A stretch of DNA of 64,000 bases, taken from assembly GCF_013408095.1 (NCBI RefSeq), contig NZ_JACBZF010000006.1, forward strand, positions 1 to 64,000, read 5' to 3'. The notes below the pieces were generated by a model. The model was not told the origin of the DNA, made no database searches, and saw only the letters and a program-made list of their open reading frames with translations. This stretch comes from Novosphingobium marinum (GTDB lineage: Bacteria; Pseudomonadota; Alphaproteobacteria; Sphingomonadales; Sphingomonadaceae). The translations under genes and the position numbers were made by a program. Position 1 is the stretch's first letter; every line of letters begins with the position of its first letter. This document shows positions 7,867-17,303 of the stretch, piece after piece.

Positions 7867-8706
7867 ATGACCCCTGTCCAGCTCGTTCCCCGCTCGGTGG
7901 CCAAGGTCTGGGGTCGCCGTCAGCCTGGCTTCGGATTTGCGCAGGCAGCAAGCGGCGACGATCCGATCGGTGAAATCTGGTTCGAAGAACCCGACCACCG
8001 CTCAGGCGCCCTTCTTGTCAAATACCTGTTTACGAGCGAGCGGCTCTCTGTCCAGGTCCATCCAGACGATGCCGAAGCGCGAGCGCTCGGACATCCGAGG
8101 GGCAAAGACGAATGCTGGGTGATCCTGAAGGCTGAGCCGGGTGCGCAGATCGGCCTGGGGCTGAAGGCAGTTGTCGCCATCGACACCCTGCGCCTCGCAG
8201 CGCTCGATGGAACCATAGAGACGATGCTTGACTGGCGCGAGGTGAGCCCCGGCGACGTCTACTATCTGCCCGCAGGAACCATCCACGCGATCGGTGCGGG
8301 AATTACCCTCATCGAGATCCAGCAAAATGTCGATCTTACCTACAGGATGTACGATTATGGCCGTCCGCGCGCCCTCCATTTGGAAGCAGCGCTGCGCGTG
8401 GCACGCCCCGAACCCTGGCAGGCTCTCACACAACCATACGTTCTTGCCGATGCTCGCCGGATAGTCGCCGAAGGACATAAATTCGTGGTCGAGCAATGGA
8501 GCGGCGCTCGCGCCGGTACACTCGCGCCCGGCACAGCGGCATGGATTGTACCGCTTTCAGGACACGGACGTATAGGTGATGCCCCCGTGGAGCCGGGCCA
8601 GGCATGGCTGGCCGATGAGCAGCATTCCCTCGACTACAATGGCGAACTGCTCGTTGCCTATCCGGGCAGCAAGGTGACTGAGGGCCTCTGGGTGTCGTCC
8701 CGTTGA
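7867..8706 (+). CDS. manA: Mannose-6-phosphate isomerase, class I (short form)
   Basis: Interconverts mannose 6-phosphate and fructose 6-phosphate, linking mannose metabolism to glycolysis. Zinc and active-site motifs are visible: SVQVHPDDAEA (Gln and His ligands), GKDECWVIL (Glu) and GDVYYLPAGTIHAIG (His), then the catalytic-Arg-type strand QQNVDLTYRMYDYGR. At 279 aa it is the compact form without the extra domain of E. coli ManA. It lies just after the usp gene and near GH130, GT4 and a phosphomannomutase-like gene, which suggests a shared mannose pathway. Confidence 0.88.
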   Translation: MTPVQLVPRSVAKVWGRRQPGFGFAQAASGDDPIGEIWFEEPDHRSGALLVKYLFTSERLSVQVHPDDAEARALGHPRGKDECWVILKAEPGAQIGLGLKAVVAIDTLRLAALDGTIETMLDWREVSPGDVYYLPAGTIHAIGAGITLIEIQQNVDLTYRMYDYGRPRALHLEAALRVARPEPWQALTQPYVLADARRIVAEGHKFVVEQWSGARAGTLAPGTAAWIVPLSGHGRIGDAPVEPGQAWLADEQHSLDYNGELLVAYPGSKVTEGLWVSSR

Positions 8707-8757
8707 ATAAGCCGAATTGAGCAGCGCAGTGCCCTATTATCAATCTTGCCAGCCACT

Positions 8758-9708
8758 TCACTTGGATCGGCATGCGGAACCCTGATCACGAACCGGGTCT
8801 CTATCGGGCTCGGCTTTCGTTCCTAGATAGACGCCTATGCCGGCGAGGACCACGCCGATCATCACCATGAGAGTGAGCGGCTCGGCGAAGAAAAGGGCTC
8901 CGATCGTAATGCCCAGAAACGGCACGAGAAAACTGAACACGTTCGCTTTTGAAAGAGGCATCGAGCGCAGAGTCGTTTGCCACAGCCAGAAGGCGAGTGC
9001 TGTCCCTGGAAGTGCAAGCCCTACGAGCGAAACTATGAAGCCCGGCGACCAGACGACAGCACGTGGATGTTCGGTCAGCACGGCGATTATCATCAGCGGA
9101 ATGGCGCCGATCAGCAATTGAAGGCCCATCGCCATCGCCGCGTCGACCCGGTTGGCAAGCTTCCTGATTGCGACATTGCCAGCGGCAACACCGAGCGCGG
9201 CCAGGAGCACGTACATCAGGCCAAGTCCGGTTGAGCGCTCGTTGCCGGCGAAGACCTGGGGGGCAGCGACGATGATGACGCCAAGAAAGCCGATCAGCAG
9301 GCCGGTCCATCCGCGCAACGCAAGGCGTTCCCCGATCAGGCCGTATGCGAGTACCGCGGCGAAGATGGGTTGGGTATTGGCCACGACGGTCGCCAGGCCG
9401 GGAGCGACAAATTCGGCTGCATGGAACATCCCGAAGTAACCCAATCCGGTCATGCCAAGTCCTGCAAGCGCGATCCACCCCCACTCCGCCCTGTCTTTCG
9501 GGAAGGGTTTGCCCAGGCAAAGCGCGACCAGAAGCAGCGCCGACCCTGCCGTAACGGCGCGAAGACTTGCGAAGGTCAGATGCGGGGCGAAATCGAGCCC
9601 GATCGTGATCAGCGGGTAGCATGAGGCCCAAAGGACCATCACGAGAATGGCAGACAGCCTCGGCGGAATCAAAGCGTCATCGACCGGACGGTGTTCAGGG
9701 TATTGCAT
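8758..9708 (-). CDS. EamA/DMT-family transporter
   Basis: A 316-aa inner-membrane protein with ten predicted helices in two EamA repeats. Repeat one contains MVLWASCYPLITIGL and LRAVTAGSALLLV; repeat two contains GTALAFWLWQTTLRSM, SFLVPFLGITIGALFFAEPLT and a final GVVLAGIGVYLGTK. These are the standard landmarks of drug/metabolite exporters. The substrate is unknown. The start at 9708 (MQYPEHRP) was preferred over 9789 because the longer form adds a cysteine-rich leader not seen in the family. Convergent with manA. Confidence 0.87.
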   Translation of the reverse strand: MQYPEHRPVDDALIPPRLSAILVMVLWASCYPLITIGLDFAPHLTFASLRAVTAGSALLLVALCLGKPFPKDRAEWGWIALAGLGMTGLGYFGMFHAAEFVAPGLATVVANTQPIFAAVLAYGLIGERLALRGWTGLLIGFLGVIIVAAPQVFAGNERSTGLGLMYVLLAALGVAAGNVAIRKLANRVDAAMAMGLQLLIGAIPLMIIAVLTEHPRAVVWSPGFIVSLVGLALPGTALAFWLWQTTLRSMPLSKANVFSFLVPFLGITIGALFFAEPLTLMVMIGVVLAGIGVYLGTKAEPDRDPVRDQGSACRSK

Positions 9709-9868
9709 CGCCGCACAGGATACAGAGCTACCCCCACATTGGGGGTCCTCTTTGGGTACGCGCAAACCGCATCCGCGGTGCAGCAGCACGCTGCTGGCCC
9801 AAATTCGATCGTCTGGAATCCACCGCTTGTCCTGCGCTCAGCGCCAACCAATACCAAAAAACCTGCCC

Positions 9869-11206
9869 TCACTCCATAGTGGCAAGTAGCCGGTCGATGG
9901 GGACGGTGGCAAATGTCGTGTAACTATCCGCAATTGCGTAGGGAAGAAGAAGCACCCCGTCATGCACCAGGCTGCCGCAGCTATAAACCACATTGGGCAC
10001 ATAACCTGAACGTTCGTCCGCTTGCGCACGCAACAGCGGTTCGCGGGTGCGCGCCAGAAGTCTGGAGGGATCCTTCTTGTCGAGCAGGCACGCACCAATG
10101 GCGTAGTTTCGTACTGCACCGACGCCATGAGTGATCACGAGCCAGCCCTCGTCCAGTTCGATAGGCGAGCCGCAATTGCCGATCTTGATGAACTCCCAGG
10201 GATAGCGCGGCGAGACGACAGTGACGCTTTCGCCCCAATGGTGAAGATTGTCTGAGAGCGCCAGCCAGATGCTTTCGTCGTCGTGGCGGCACAGCAGTGC
10301 GTATTTCCCGTCTATCCGTCTCGGGAAAAAGGCGAGGCCCTTGTTGTTAGCCCCCGGTCCTTCCATTCTGTGGAGATTGAAGGTTCTGAAATCGTCGGTT
10401 GTGAGAAGTTCCGGCGCGATGGCCCGGCCGTCATAGGCAGTATAGCTGCCCAGATAGCGCGATGAGCCATCATCCTCGACAAAGCGAACCAGGCGCAGAT
10501 CTTCGATGCCGTTGCGTTGCTGCGCCGTTACCGGGAAGAGGACACGTTCGGAAAGATCATCGCCTTCGTTGCAGACGATCCGGATGCTCCCATCGCTAGC
10601 GGATGGATTGGGATCCCGCTCGAGCCGGTGCGCGACGACCTGGCGGCTTGGCGCATCGATGGTGAGTCCGGTTTTGATATTGTAACTGCCGGTCCTGAAC
10701 GTGACGGACGAAATATGCCCCTCCCCCACGCCGCGCAACGATAGCACAAATCGTAGGCTGCCTGGCGGCAGACCCGTCTGATCGGGATGCGGGACGGCAC
10801 TCGGATTAAAAAGCGCCGCCGCCTCGTAGGAATATTCCTGGTGAAAGAACGCGCCGATGAGCAACGCCTGTTCACGCGTAGCGGAGCATTTCGCGATGAT
10901 GCGACCGTTGATCTCCTCGAAGCGCGCCAGCAAGAGTTTCTCGACGAAGTAGCTGCGGTCTTCGAAAGGGAGCAATGTCTGCGCAAGGTAGGCCGAGACG
11001 GCTGCATGGTCCATCGAGAGCACCCTGTCCACGATGCGCTGCAGCCGCGAGCGTTCCGGCATGGTCAGGGCAAGGGGATCGTCAGCCGGGAAAAACGGCC
11101 GAATGACGACCCGCGATGCATCGGGATGCAATTCGACCGGCAGCCGCTTCATGATCCCGGGCTGCCCGCCGCGCGATCCAGTCGCTAATGATGGATTGCG
11201 CGTCAT
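9869..11206 (-). CDS. Glycoside hydrolase family 130 protein, probable mannoside phosphorylase
   Basis: GH130 enzymes are five-bladed beta-propellers that mostly phosphorolyse beta-mannosides to mannose 1-phosphate. The family landmarks are present: FVEDDGSSRYLGSYTAYDG with the acidic catalytic region, LAFFPRRIDGKYALLCRHD, IWLALSDNLHHWG, then IGNCGSPIELDEGWLVITHGVG and a late VYSCGSLVHDGVLLLPYAIAD. An N-terminal extension of about 130 residues precedes the propeller. No signal peptide is seen, so it acts in the cytoplasm. The ATG at 11206 overlaps the CFA synthase stop as ATGA; 11212 is an in-frame alternative. Cotranscribed with the CFA gene. Confidence 0.82.
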   Translation of the reverse strand: MTRNPSLATGSRGGQPGIMKRLPVELHPDASRVVIRPFFPADDPLALTMPERSRLQRIVDRVLSMDHAAVSAYLAQTLLPFEDRSYFVEKLLLARFEEINGRIIAKCSATREQALLIGAFFHQEYSYEAAALFNPSAVPHPDQTGLPPGSLRFVLSLRGVGEGHISSVTFRTGSYNIKTGLTIDAPSRQVVAHRLERDPNPSASDGSIRIVCNEGDDLSERVLFPVTAQQRNGIEDLRLVRFVEDDGSSRYLGSYTAYDGRAIAPELLTTDDFRTFNLHRMEGPGANNKGLAFFPRRIDGKYALLCRHDDESIWLALSDNLHHWGESVTVVSPRYPWEFIKIGNCGSPIELDEGWLVITHGVGAVRNYAIGACLLDKKDPSRLLARTREPLLRAQADERSGYVPNVVYSCGSLVHDGVLLLPYAIADSYTTFATVPIDRLLATME

Positions 11207-12543
11207 ACGCATTCGCCCACGCGCAGCGGGACGGTTTCGGATTCGACGCGCTCGTTGAGCGCCTCATCCGCCCAGTGCGGATGCCCCTTCCGCGGATCGG
11301 AATAGAGATAGTCGCGCGTCAGGGGAACGGCGTCGCGCTCCTTGGCAAGCTGTACCTGGAATACCATCAGGGTTCCGTTACGGAACATCATCTCACAGGC
11401 AGCGAGATAATATTCCCACATCCGGCAGAAGCGTTCGTCGTAAAGTGCGTGCGCCGCGGCGCGCCGCTCCTGGAATCTCTCGTACCAGTGGCGCAGCGTC
11501 TCTGCGTAATGGAGGCGCAATATTTCGATATCGGTCACCCAAAGGCCGCTGCGCTCGATCGCCGCGAGTGTTTCCGACAGGGCGGGAACATAGCCGTCCG
11601 GAAAAATGTACTTGTCGATCCACGGGTCGCGCCCGCCAGGCGGTTCCATGCGGCCGATCGAATGTACGACGGCTATTCCGCGCGGCGCCAGGTTCTGCTT
11701 GATCGCCTCGAAAAAGGTACCGAAGCTCGCCGCACCGACATGCTCAAACATTCCCACCGAGACAATGCGATCGAATTGCTCGTCGATTTCGCGGTAATCG
11801 GCCAGTTTGAAGGCTGCGCGATCATCGACGCCCTGCTCGCGGGCGCGGACCCCAGCGCGGCGATGCTGTTCCTCCGAGAGGGTGATCCCCGTCACCTGCG
11901 CATCGCAGTGCTGTGCCAGCTCGATCGCTAGTCCGCCCCACCCGCAGCCAATATCGAGGACCCGGTGCCCTGGCTGGGGCAGGAGCTTCTTTGCAATGTG
12001 CGAACGTTTGGCAGCCTGCGCGTCCTCGAGCGTGTCACAATCCTCGCCAAAATAGGCGCAGGAATATTGCCAATCCTCGTCGAGGAACATTTCATAGAGC
12101 CCGCTCGAAAGGTCGTAATGGTGCGCAACGTTCGCTTTGGCCTTGGCCTTGCGGATGGGCCGCAGGACATGAGCCAAACGCCCCAGCTTCGCGCGCAGGC
12201 GCGCCAAAGGCGCTTCATCGAGCGCGGTCAGGTTCGATGAGACAACAAACAGGAAGTCGCGCAGCGTGCCTTCCTCGATCGTCCATTCTCCATTCATGTA
12301 GGCTTCGCCAAGCGTCAGCGAGGGATTGATGAGCAGGCGCAGCGGAAGGTCAAGCCTGTGCAGCCGTACGATCACTCGCGGACTATCCTGCGGCGTGCCG
12401 AAAGTCATCCGGTTGCCCGCGGCGTCGATCAGCACGAGTTCGCCCCGTTTGACGAGCCGTCGAAGCAACGGAGCCAGAACCGCGAGCAAACGCCGGCCAA
12501 GTACGGCATGGACTTGTTTGGATTTGCGCATTTCGGCTCCCAC
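11203..12543 (-). CDS. cfa: Cyclopropane-fatty-acyl-phospholipid synthase
   Basis: Transfers a methylene from SAM to unsaturated acyl chains of membrane phospholipids, a classic acid, solvent and stationary-phase adaptation. The 446-aa protein has an N-terminal lipid-binding region (LGEAYMNGEWTIEEG) and a methyltransferase core with YSCAYFGEDCDTLEDAQ and VLDIGCGWGGLAIELA. Further CFA motifs follow: VTGITLSEEQHRRA, DRIVSVGMFEHVG and, late, YYLAACEMMFRNGTLMVFQVQL. All are in order and full length. It is the first gene of a two-gene unit with GH130. A fragment of a second such gene lies at 69-201. Confidence 0.93.
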   Translation of the reverse strand: MGAEMRKSKQVHAVLGRRLLAVLAPLLRRLVKRGELVLIDAAGNRMTFGTPQDSPRVIVRLHRLDLPLRLLINPSLTLGEAYMNGEWTIEEGTLRDFLFVVSSNLTALDEAPLARLRAKLGRLAHVLRPIRKAKAKANVAHHYDLSSGLYEMFLDEDWQYSCAYFGEDCDTLEDAQAAKRSHIAKKLLPQPGHRVLDIGCGWGGLAIELAQHCDAQVTGITLSEEQHRRAGVRAREQGVDDRAAFKLADYREIDEQFDRIVSVGMFEHVGAASFGTFFEAIKQNLAPRGIAVVHSIGRMEPPGGRDPWIDKYIFPDGYVPALSETLAAIERSGLWVTDIEILRLHYAETLRHWYERFQERRAAAHALYDERFCRMWEYYLAACEMMFRNGTLMVFQVQLAKERDAVPLTRDYLYSDPRKGHPHWADEALNERVESETVPLRVGECV

Positions 12544-12980
12544 CTTGCTGGATGACTTTCGAAAGACGCCGCCAAAGGCGATCTATTACAGGACATCGCT
12601 CCAAGGTAGTATGGCTTCAAGGCCGGTGCGCCTGGACGGCCAGTCATTATCCGGGAATGGCAGATTGAATGCGGTCGCCGCGTGCGCGGCGATTTTCAGG
12701 CATTGAGAATTGGTGCGATGTGGGCGCTTTCTTCGCCGAGGCGACCGCGCTGAAAGGGGCGCGCAACCCGCGAGCGTTTGGCGCTGTCGGCAATATTCGA
12801 CCTCCCAGGACGGGCAAGCCGGGCAAGCATGCCGGATCCAGGATGCGCTCGCAGACTTCGGTAAGCGACAAGCTCTGCGCTCCGCATACTGGCTGCGCGC
12901 ACCCTGATCGACAAGGCTAATTACGAGCAATCACTGCCGAGGAAGCTCCGCCAATGCTCCGCGCGGGGGTGGTGAAGCGT
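12544..12980. other. Intergenic region between cls and cfa
   Basis: About 440 bp with no recognisable gene on either strand. It holds the promoter region for cfa, but no clear -35/-10 pair or regulator box was found. Confidence 0.4.
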
Positions 12981-14411
12981 TCAAAGGAGAGGGCCGAAGA
13001 GCCGTGCAATGTTCTGCGCCAAGGTCGCGAGGAAGGACCGCCTCCTCCAAGCCTCCAGGCTGAGCGTATCGCTAACGGCCAGATTGCGCTGCTGTTCCAT
13101 CCTGAGATCGACAGCAATCTCTCGATCGTAGCAAACTAGGCTGGCCTCGGCATTGAGATAAAAGGAGCGCATGTCGAGATTGAGCGATCCGATGAGGACG
13201 ATCTCGTCGTCAATACTGATGTGTTTGGCATGCAGCAGCCCCTCGCGGTAAAGATAGATCGCGACCCCGGCGCTCAGAAATTCTCCATAATAGGATCGCT
13301 GCGCCAAGCCTACGAGCCAGGAATCGCTAGCATGCGAAAGAATGATCCGCACTTCGACCCCGCGCATCGCGGCTGTTTTCAGAGCCTGGAGAAGCGATTC
13401 ATCCGGAATGAAATATGGGGTCGTCAAAGTGACACTGCGCCGCGCGCCATGAACCAGGGCAACCACTAACGGACCTGCGCCCGCCAGGGGATATTCCGGA
13501 CCGCTCGCCAGAAGCTGAGCGGCGTATTTGCCCTTGGCGCGCCCATGTGGAAAAAATTGGCTCCGGTCGAGCACCTCCCCTCGTTCGAGAAACCAGTCGG
13601 CGGTAAAGACCGCTTGCAATTCGAGCACGATCGGCCCTTCGACGCGCAGGACAAGTTCCTTGTTGATCAGGCCCGAGGACGCCTTCTTGTCGATAACATT
13701 CTGCGAACCGATGTAGCCCACCTGCCCGTCGATCACGACGATCTTGCGATGATTGCGAATATCCGCACGCACCTTGCCCAAACCTGGAAATGCGACGGGG
13801 AACGCGCGAGCGACCGCGACACCTCCCGACCTCAGTCTGCGCGTGACGGAAGATGCCCAGGAAAACGAACCCATCGCATCGATCAGCACGCGGCAATCGA
13901 TCCCGCGCTTCGCGGCATGCAGCAGCGCCGACATAATCCGGTCGCCACTTGCGTCATCCGCAAAAATATAGGTCGTCAGATGAACATGATCGCTTGCCTG
14001 TTCGATATCCTCAACAAGCCGATCGATTACCCCTTCGTAATCAGGTAGAAAATGGATTGCATTTCCGCCCAGCACCGGAAATCGACTGAGGCTTTCGACG
14101 AAGCGCGTGGCTGATTCCAGATGACCCGACACCGCCGGCCGCAGGCAATGGCGCGAATGGACGATTTGCCGGGCCGCGCGCGCAAGCAGGATTTGCCCCT
14201 CGGCGAACCGCCGCCGACGCCAGCGCGGTGCCTTCGGTTGGCCGGCGATAAGATAAAATAAAAACGTCGGGATCGGAAGAAAGAGAGCGAACAGAAGCCA
14301 GGTGCGAGCTTCCTCCGGCGAGCGCCGTGATGTGACAGTCACGAGCATGACAAGGCGGATCGTCCACTCCAGCGTCAGGTAAGCGAGCGGAATGGGATCT
14401 GTCAGGTTCAT
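12981..14411 (-). CDS. cls: Cardiolipin synthase (phospholipase D family)
   Basis: Makes cardiolipin from two phosphatidylglycerols, or from related donors, at the inner membrane. Two N-terminal membrane helices (LAYLTLEWTIRLVMLVTV and TWLLFALFLPIPTFLFYLIAG) anchor the protein. Two HxKx4D motifs follow: HRKIVVIDGQVGYIGSQNV in the middle and HAKHISIDDEIVLIGSLNLD near the C-terminus, each followed by the usual G-S-x-N. At 476 aa it is full length. The end (SLEAWRRRSFLATLAQNIARLFGPLL) is typical of cls. With the CFA synthase and PlsC nearby it forms a membrane-lipid group. Confidence 0.92.
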   Translation of the reverse strand: MNLTDPIPLAYLTLEWTIRLVMLVTVTSRRSPEEARTWLLFALFLPIPTFLFYLIAGQPKAPRWRRRRFAEGQILLARAARQIVHSRHCLRPAVSGHLESATRFVESLSRFPVLGGNAIHFLPDYEGVIDRLVEDIEQASDHVHLTTYIFADDASGDRIMSALLHAAKRGIDCRVLIDAMGSFSWASSVTRRLRSGGVAVARAFPVAFPGLGKVRADIRNHRKIVVIDGQVGYIGSQNVIDKKASSGLINKELVLRVEGPIVLELQAVFTADWFLERGEVLDRSQFFPHGRAKGKYAAQLLASGPEYPLAGAGPLVVALVHGARRSVTLTTPYFIPDESLLQALKTAAMRGVEVRIILSHASDSWLVGLAQRSYYGEFLSAGVAIYLYREGLLHAKHISIDDEIVLIGSLNLDMRSFYLNAEASLVCYDREIAVDLRMEQQRNLAVSDTLSLEAWRRRSFLATLAQNIARLFGPLL

Positions 14412-14891
14412 GCCGGGCCGGCCGCACTATCAGTGCAGCCGATCCGGCCATCCCAGAACCTGCCACCGTCAACGAGAATGCCCATTGGCGCCAGTTCCGC
14501 AAGGACGACAGATGAAAGGGCGACACGCCAGGATTTGGACGTGCCGCCCTTCCCCGTGCACGGGATGGAGGAGTGGGGGGCGTCCCGTGCCGGGCAGTCG
14601 GTATTCGGAGAAATTGGCAGCTCCGTGTTGTTTGCATCTCGGATCCCACGCTACCGGGCCATGCGCACTCCGGATGAATAGCATCCCATTCTGGACCGCC
14701 TATCAAACGCCCACAGGGACGATTCGATGCGCGACTTCTTACAGTTGTCATACGGCGCGCGGCGCGCGGCGCGCGCTTTTCGTAAGGAAAAGTCTCACTC
14801 CGCGTCCTTGTCAATATCCAGGGGACGAACCTTGCCCGAGAGCATCGGCAACCGCCTCGTCCTACCACACAGACCGAGTGAAGAATCCACC
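14412..14891. other. Intergenic region with a short GC tandem repeat
   Basis: No gene recognised between the divergent cls and GT4 genes. Three tandem copies of GGCGCGC lie at about 14754-14774, followed by a short T run. No regulator site could be assigned. Confidence 0.4.
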
Positions 14892-16181
14892 ATGCATCCA
14901 GTCAACGTCGTGAATGCCAGCCCTCAGATCGCCATGGTCGGCAGCTATGTGCCCCGGCAATGCGGAATTGCCACCTTCTCACAGGATTTGCGCGGCGCGA
15001 TCGTGCACGGTTTGCCCAAAATGGGTTGCAGGATGATTGCGGTCACCGATCAAGCTGGAGCGTATGATTACCCTGCGGAAGTTGGTCTGGAAATTGAACA
15101 GCAAAATGCCCGGACGTACACCGACGCCGCCGAGTATCTGAACTCCTCGCTTGTCGATGCCGTTCTCCTGCAGCACGAATTCGGGCTTTATGGCGGTCCG
15201 GCGGGATCCTATCTCGCGAGCTTCCTGCGCCAGCTTCGCAAACCTCTGGTCACCATCTTGCATACAGTTCTGAGCACACCGGATGACGATCAGCGACGGG
15301 TCATGGCCGAACTGATTAGGCATTCGGCCCGTCTCGTCGTGATGGCCGAAAAGGGCCGTGAGATGCTGGAACAGATCTATGCTGCACCGGCAGACCAGAT
15401 TGCTGTTGTGCCGCATGGTATTCCCGACCTTGCTCTGTCCGATTCAGAGCGCGCGAAGCACGCGCTTGGCTTCGGCGGGCGCTCGGTTGCCATGACGTTC
15501 GGCCTGCTTTCACCGGGGAAAGGGATCGAGACGATGATCGCCGCGCTGCCGCAACTGGTCCGGACCAATCCCGACCTTCTCTATGCGGTCGTCGGCGCGA
15601 CCCACCCGCACCTGCGCGCGAGCGAGGGGGAGCGCTATCGCGACAGTCTTCGCAAACTGGCGGACGAGTTCGGCGTAGCCAGCCATCTCCATTTTGTCGA
15701 TCGCTATGTCGATCTGCCCGATCTGCTGCAGCTGCTCGCAGCCTGCGATATCTATGTCACGCCCTATCTTAACGAGGCGCAGATTTGCTCTGGCACGCTT
15801 GCCTATGCCGTTGGCCTGGGAAAGCCGGTCGTCTCGACTCCCTATTGGCATGCGCAGGAGTTGCTGGCGGACGGCCGCGGCATGCTGGTGCCGTTCAGCG
15901 ACCCGCAGGCGATGGCCGGTGCCGTCGGCCGCCTCCTGTCGGACTTCAGCTTGCGACGCCAGACCGAGGCACGCGCCTTTGCGCTCGGCCGCACAATGAC
16001 CTGGTCGGCGGTGGCGCAACGTTATGCAATGATAATTGGCGATGTTGCGAACCGGCCCATCCCGCTACAACAAGCGGAACCCCACTTTGAGGCCCAACCA
16101 CAGACATCCTTTTCGCAGGCCGGCTCCAGTGATCCCCTGCGCGCAGATGCGCCACGGCTTGTCGTGAATGGGCGAGTGTGA
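14892..16181 (+). CDS. Glycosyltransferase family 4 (GT-B fold)
   Basis: A 429-aa cytoplasmic retaining glycosyltransferase. The N-terminal Rossmann half opens with IAMVGSYVPRQCGIATFSQDL. The donor-binding half contains TFGLLSPGKGIETMI, the R/K-rich loop before it, and the family signature region EAQICSGTLAYAVGLGKPVVSTPYW, with the acidic residue that normally contacts the nucleotide-sugar ribose. The donor is unknown; GDP-mannose is attractive given the neighbours, but this is inference. The ATG at 14892 matches family starts; the frame is open upstream to 14727 without homology. Followed by a PMM-like HAD gene and plsC in the same direction. Confidence 0.85.
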   Translation: MHPVNVVNASPQIAMVGSYVPRQCGIATFSQDLRGAIVHGLPKMGCRMIAVTDQAGAYDYPAEVGLEIEQQNARTYTDAAEYLNSSLVDAVLLQHEFGLYGGPAGSYLASFLRQLRKPLVTILHTVLSTPDDDQRRVMAELIRHSARLVVMAEKGREMLEQIYAAPADQIAVVPHGIPDLALSDSERAKHALGFGGRSVAMTFGLLSPGKGIETMIAALPQLVRTNPDLLYAVVGATHPHLRASEGERYRDSLRKLADEFGVASHLHFVDRYVDLPDLLQLLAACDIYVTPYLNEAQICSGTLAYAVGLGKPVVSTPYWHAQELLADGRGMLVPFSDPQAMAGAVGRLLSDFSLRRQTEARAFALGRTMTWSAVAQRYAMIIGDVANRPIPLQQAEPHFEAQPQTSFSQAGSSDPLRADAPRLVVNGRV

Positions 16182-16287
16182 GGGCTGAATTGGAGATCGC
16201 CGGATCTGCGCCAAACGCGACCCCAGCGCGCGCGCATCTCGTTTTCGGTGGCTATCCCAATCTGAATTCGGATTTGAAAGAGCGTCC

Positions 16288-17049
16288 ATGAAATCGATCG
16301 CCATATTTGACCTCGACGGGACTCTGGCTGAAAGCAAGCAGCCGATTGATGCCGAAATGGGTGGCCTTCTGGCCAGCCTGCTCGATCATATGGCGGTTGC
16401 GGTCATCTCAGGCGGGGACTGGCCCCAATTCGACAAGCAGCTGCTCGGACGGCTGCCCGATGTCGCTGACCTGTCCCGGCTCTTTCTCTTGCCCACTTCC
16501 GGAAGCAAGTTTTTCCAATATGAGCGCCGCTGGCGGCAAATCTATGCCGATGAACTGACTGAAACTGAGCGCAGCGCGATCTACGCAGCGCTGCTACAGG
16601 CAATCGCGGCGATCGGATTGGATGCCGGGCAGAGCTGGGGCGATCGGATCGAGGATCGAGGTACGCAGATCACCTTTTCCGGTCTCGGCCAGCAGGCGCC
16701 ACTCGACCAAAAACGAAGCTGGGATCCCGATCTTCGCAAACGTCAGCGGCTCAAAGCTTTCCTCGAGCCAAAGTTGCCAGCCTTTTCGATTCGTATCGGT
16801 GGAGCGACTTCGCTCGATATTACACGGCGCGGCGTCGACAAGGCCTACGGGCTTGCGCGCTTTGCCGAGGTGGTCAGCATTCGCAAGGACGAGATGATGT
16901 TCTTTGGGGATGCAGTGTTTGCAGGCGGCAATGATGCGCCTGTCAGAGCTGCGGGAATCGCAACTGTGCCGGTTGCCCTTATCGGTGAGACCAAAACCGC
17001 AATAAGGACGATCATAGCCTGCGGCCCGCCGCTTTCCACACATTTCTGA
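16288..17049 (+). CDS. HAD-superfamily enzyme of the eukaryotic-type phosphomannomutase group
   Basis: A 253-aa cytoplasmic protein. It begins MKSIAIFDLDGTLAESKQPI with the HAD nucleophile pair D8-x-D10. A mid segment AVISGGDWPQFDKQLLG and LFLLPTSGSKFFQY match the eukaryotic-type PMM (HAD-IIB cap), and FFGDAVFAGGNDAPVRAAGI resembles the PMM motif GDxxxPGGNDxxI. Such enzymes swap mannose 6- and 1-phosphate; a sugar-phosphatase role is also possible. It sits about 100 bp after the GT4 gene in a region with ManA and GH130, which favours the mannose role. Confidence 0.8.
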   Translation: MKSIAIFDLDGTLAESKQPIDAEMGGLLASLLDHMAVAVISGGDWPQFDKQLLGRLPDVADLSRLFLLPTSGSKFFQYERRWRQIYADELTETERSAIYAALLQAIAAIGLDAGQSWGDRIEDRGTQITFSGLGQQAPLDQKRSWDPDLRKRQRLKAFLEPKLPAFSIRIGGATSLDITRRGVDKAYGLARFAEVVSIRKDEMMFFGDAVFAGGNDAPVRAAGIATVPVALIGETKTAIRTIIACGPPLSTHF

Positions 17050-17303
17050 AGCTCGGAAACCTCCCAGCAAGCCGATCTTCCGGCCGCCCGGATATCGCAA
17101 CGCGCTCGGGAAGGTCGGCTTTTGTCGTCCTTTCCAGCTTCCATGAAGTTTCACCCAGCTCGTCGACACGGCAAGTTGGCCGATCCGAGTGCGCCATCAT
17201 CACCATCGAAGATTTCGAACCGCGCCCGCGCACCACGAGCCAGGTCCGCGCGCCGTGCAACAGGTGCTTGTGTAATTCCTGTGCCCTGTACGCGTCTCTT
17301 TTG

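Noticed and set aside
14754..14774. Three tandem GGCGCGC copies as a possible CRISPR or iteron
   Set aside because: Units are seven bases with no spacers and very GC-rich; slippage is a simpler explanation.
14041..14868. 275-aa minus-strand frame overlapping the cls start
   Set aside because: Arginine- and proline-rich with no family motif, and it overlaps the coherent N-terminus of cls in another frame.
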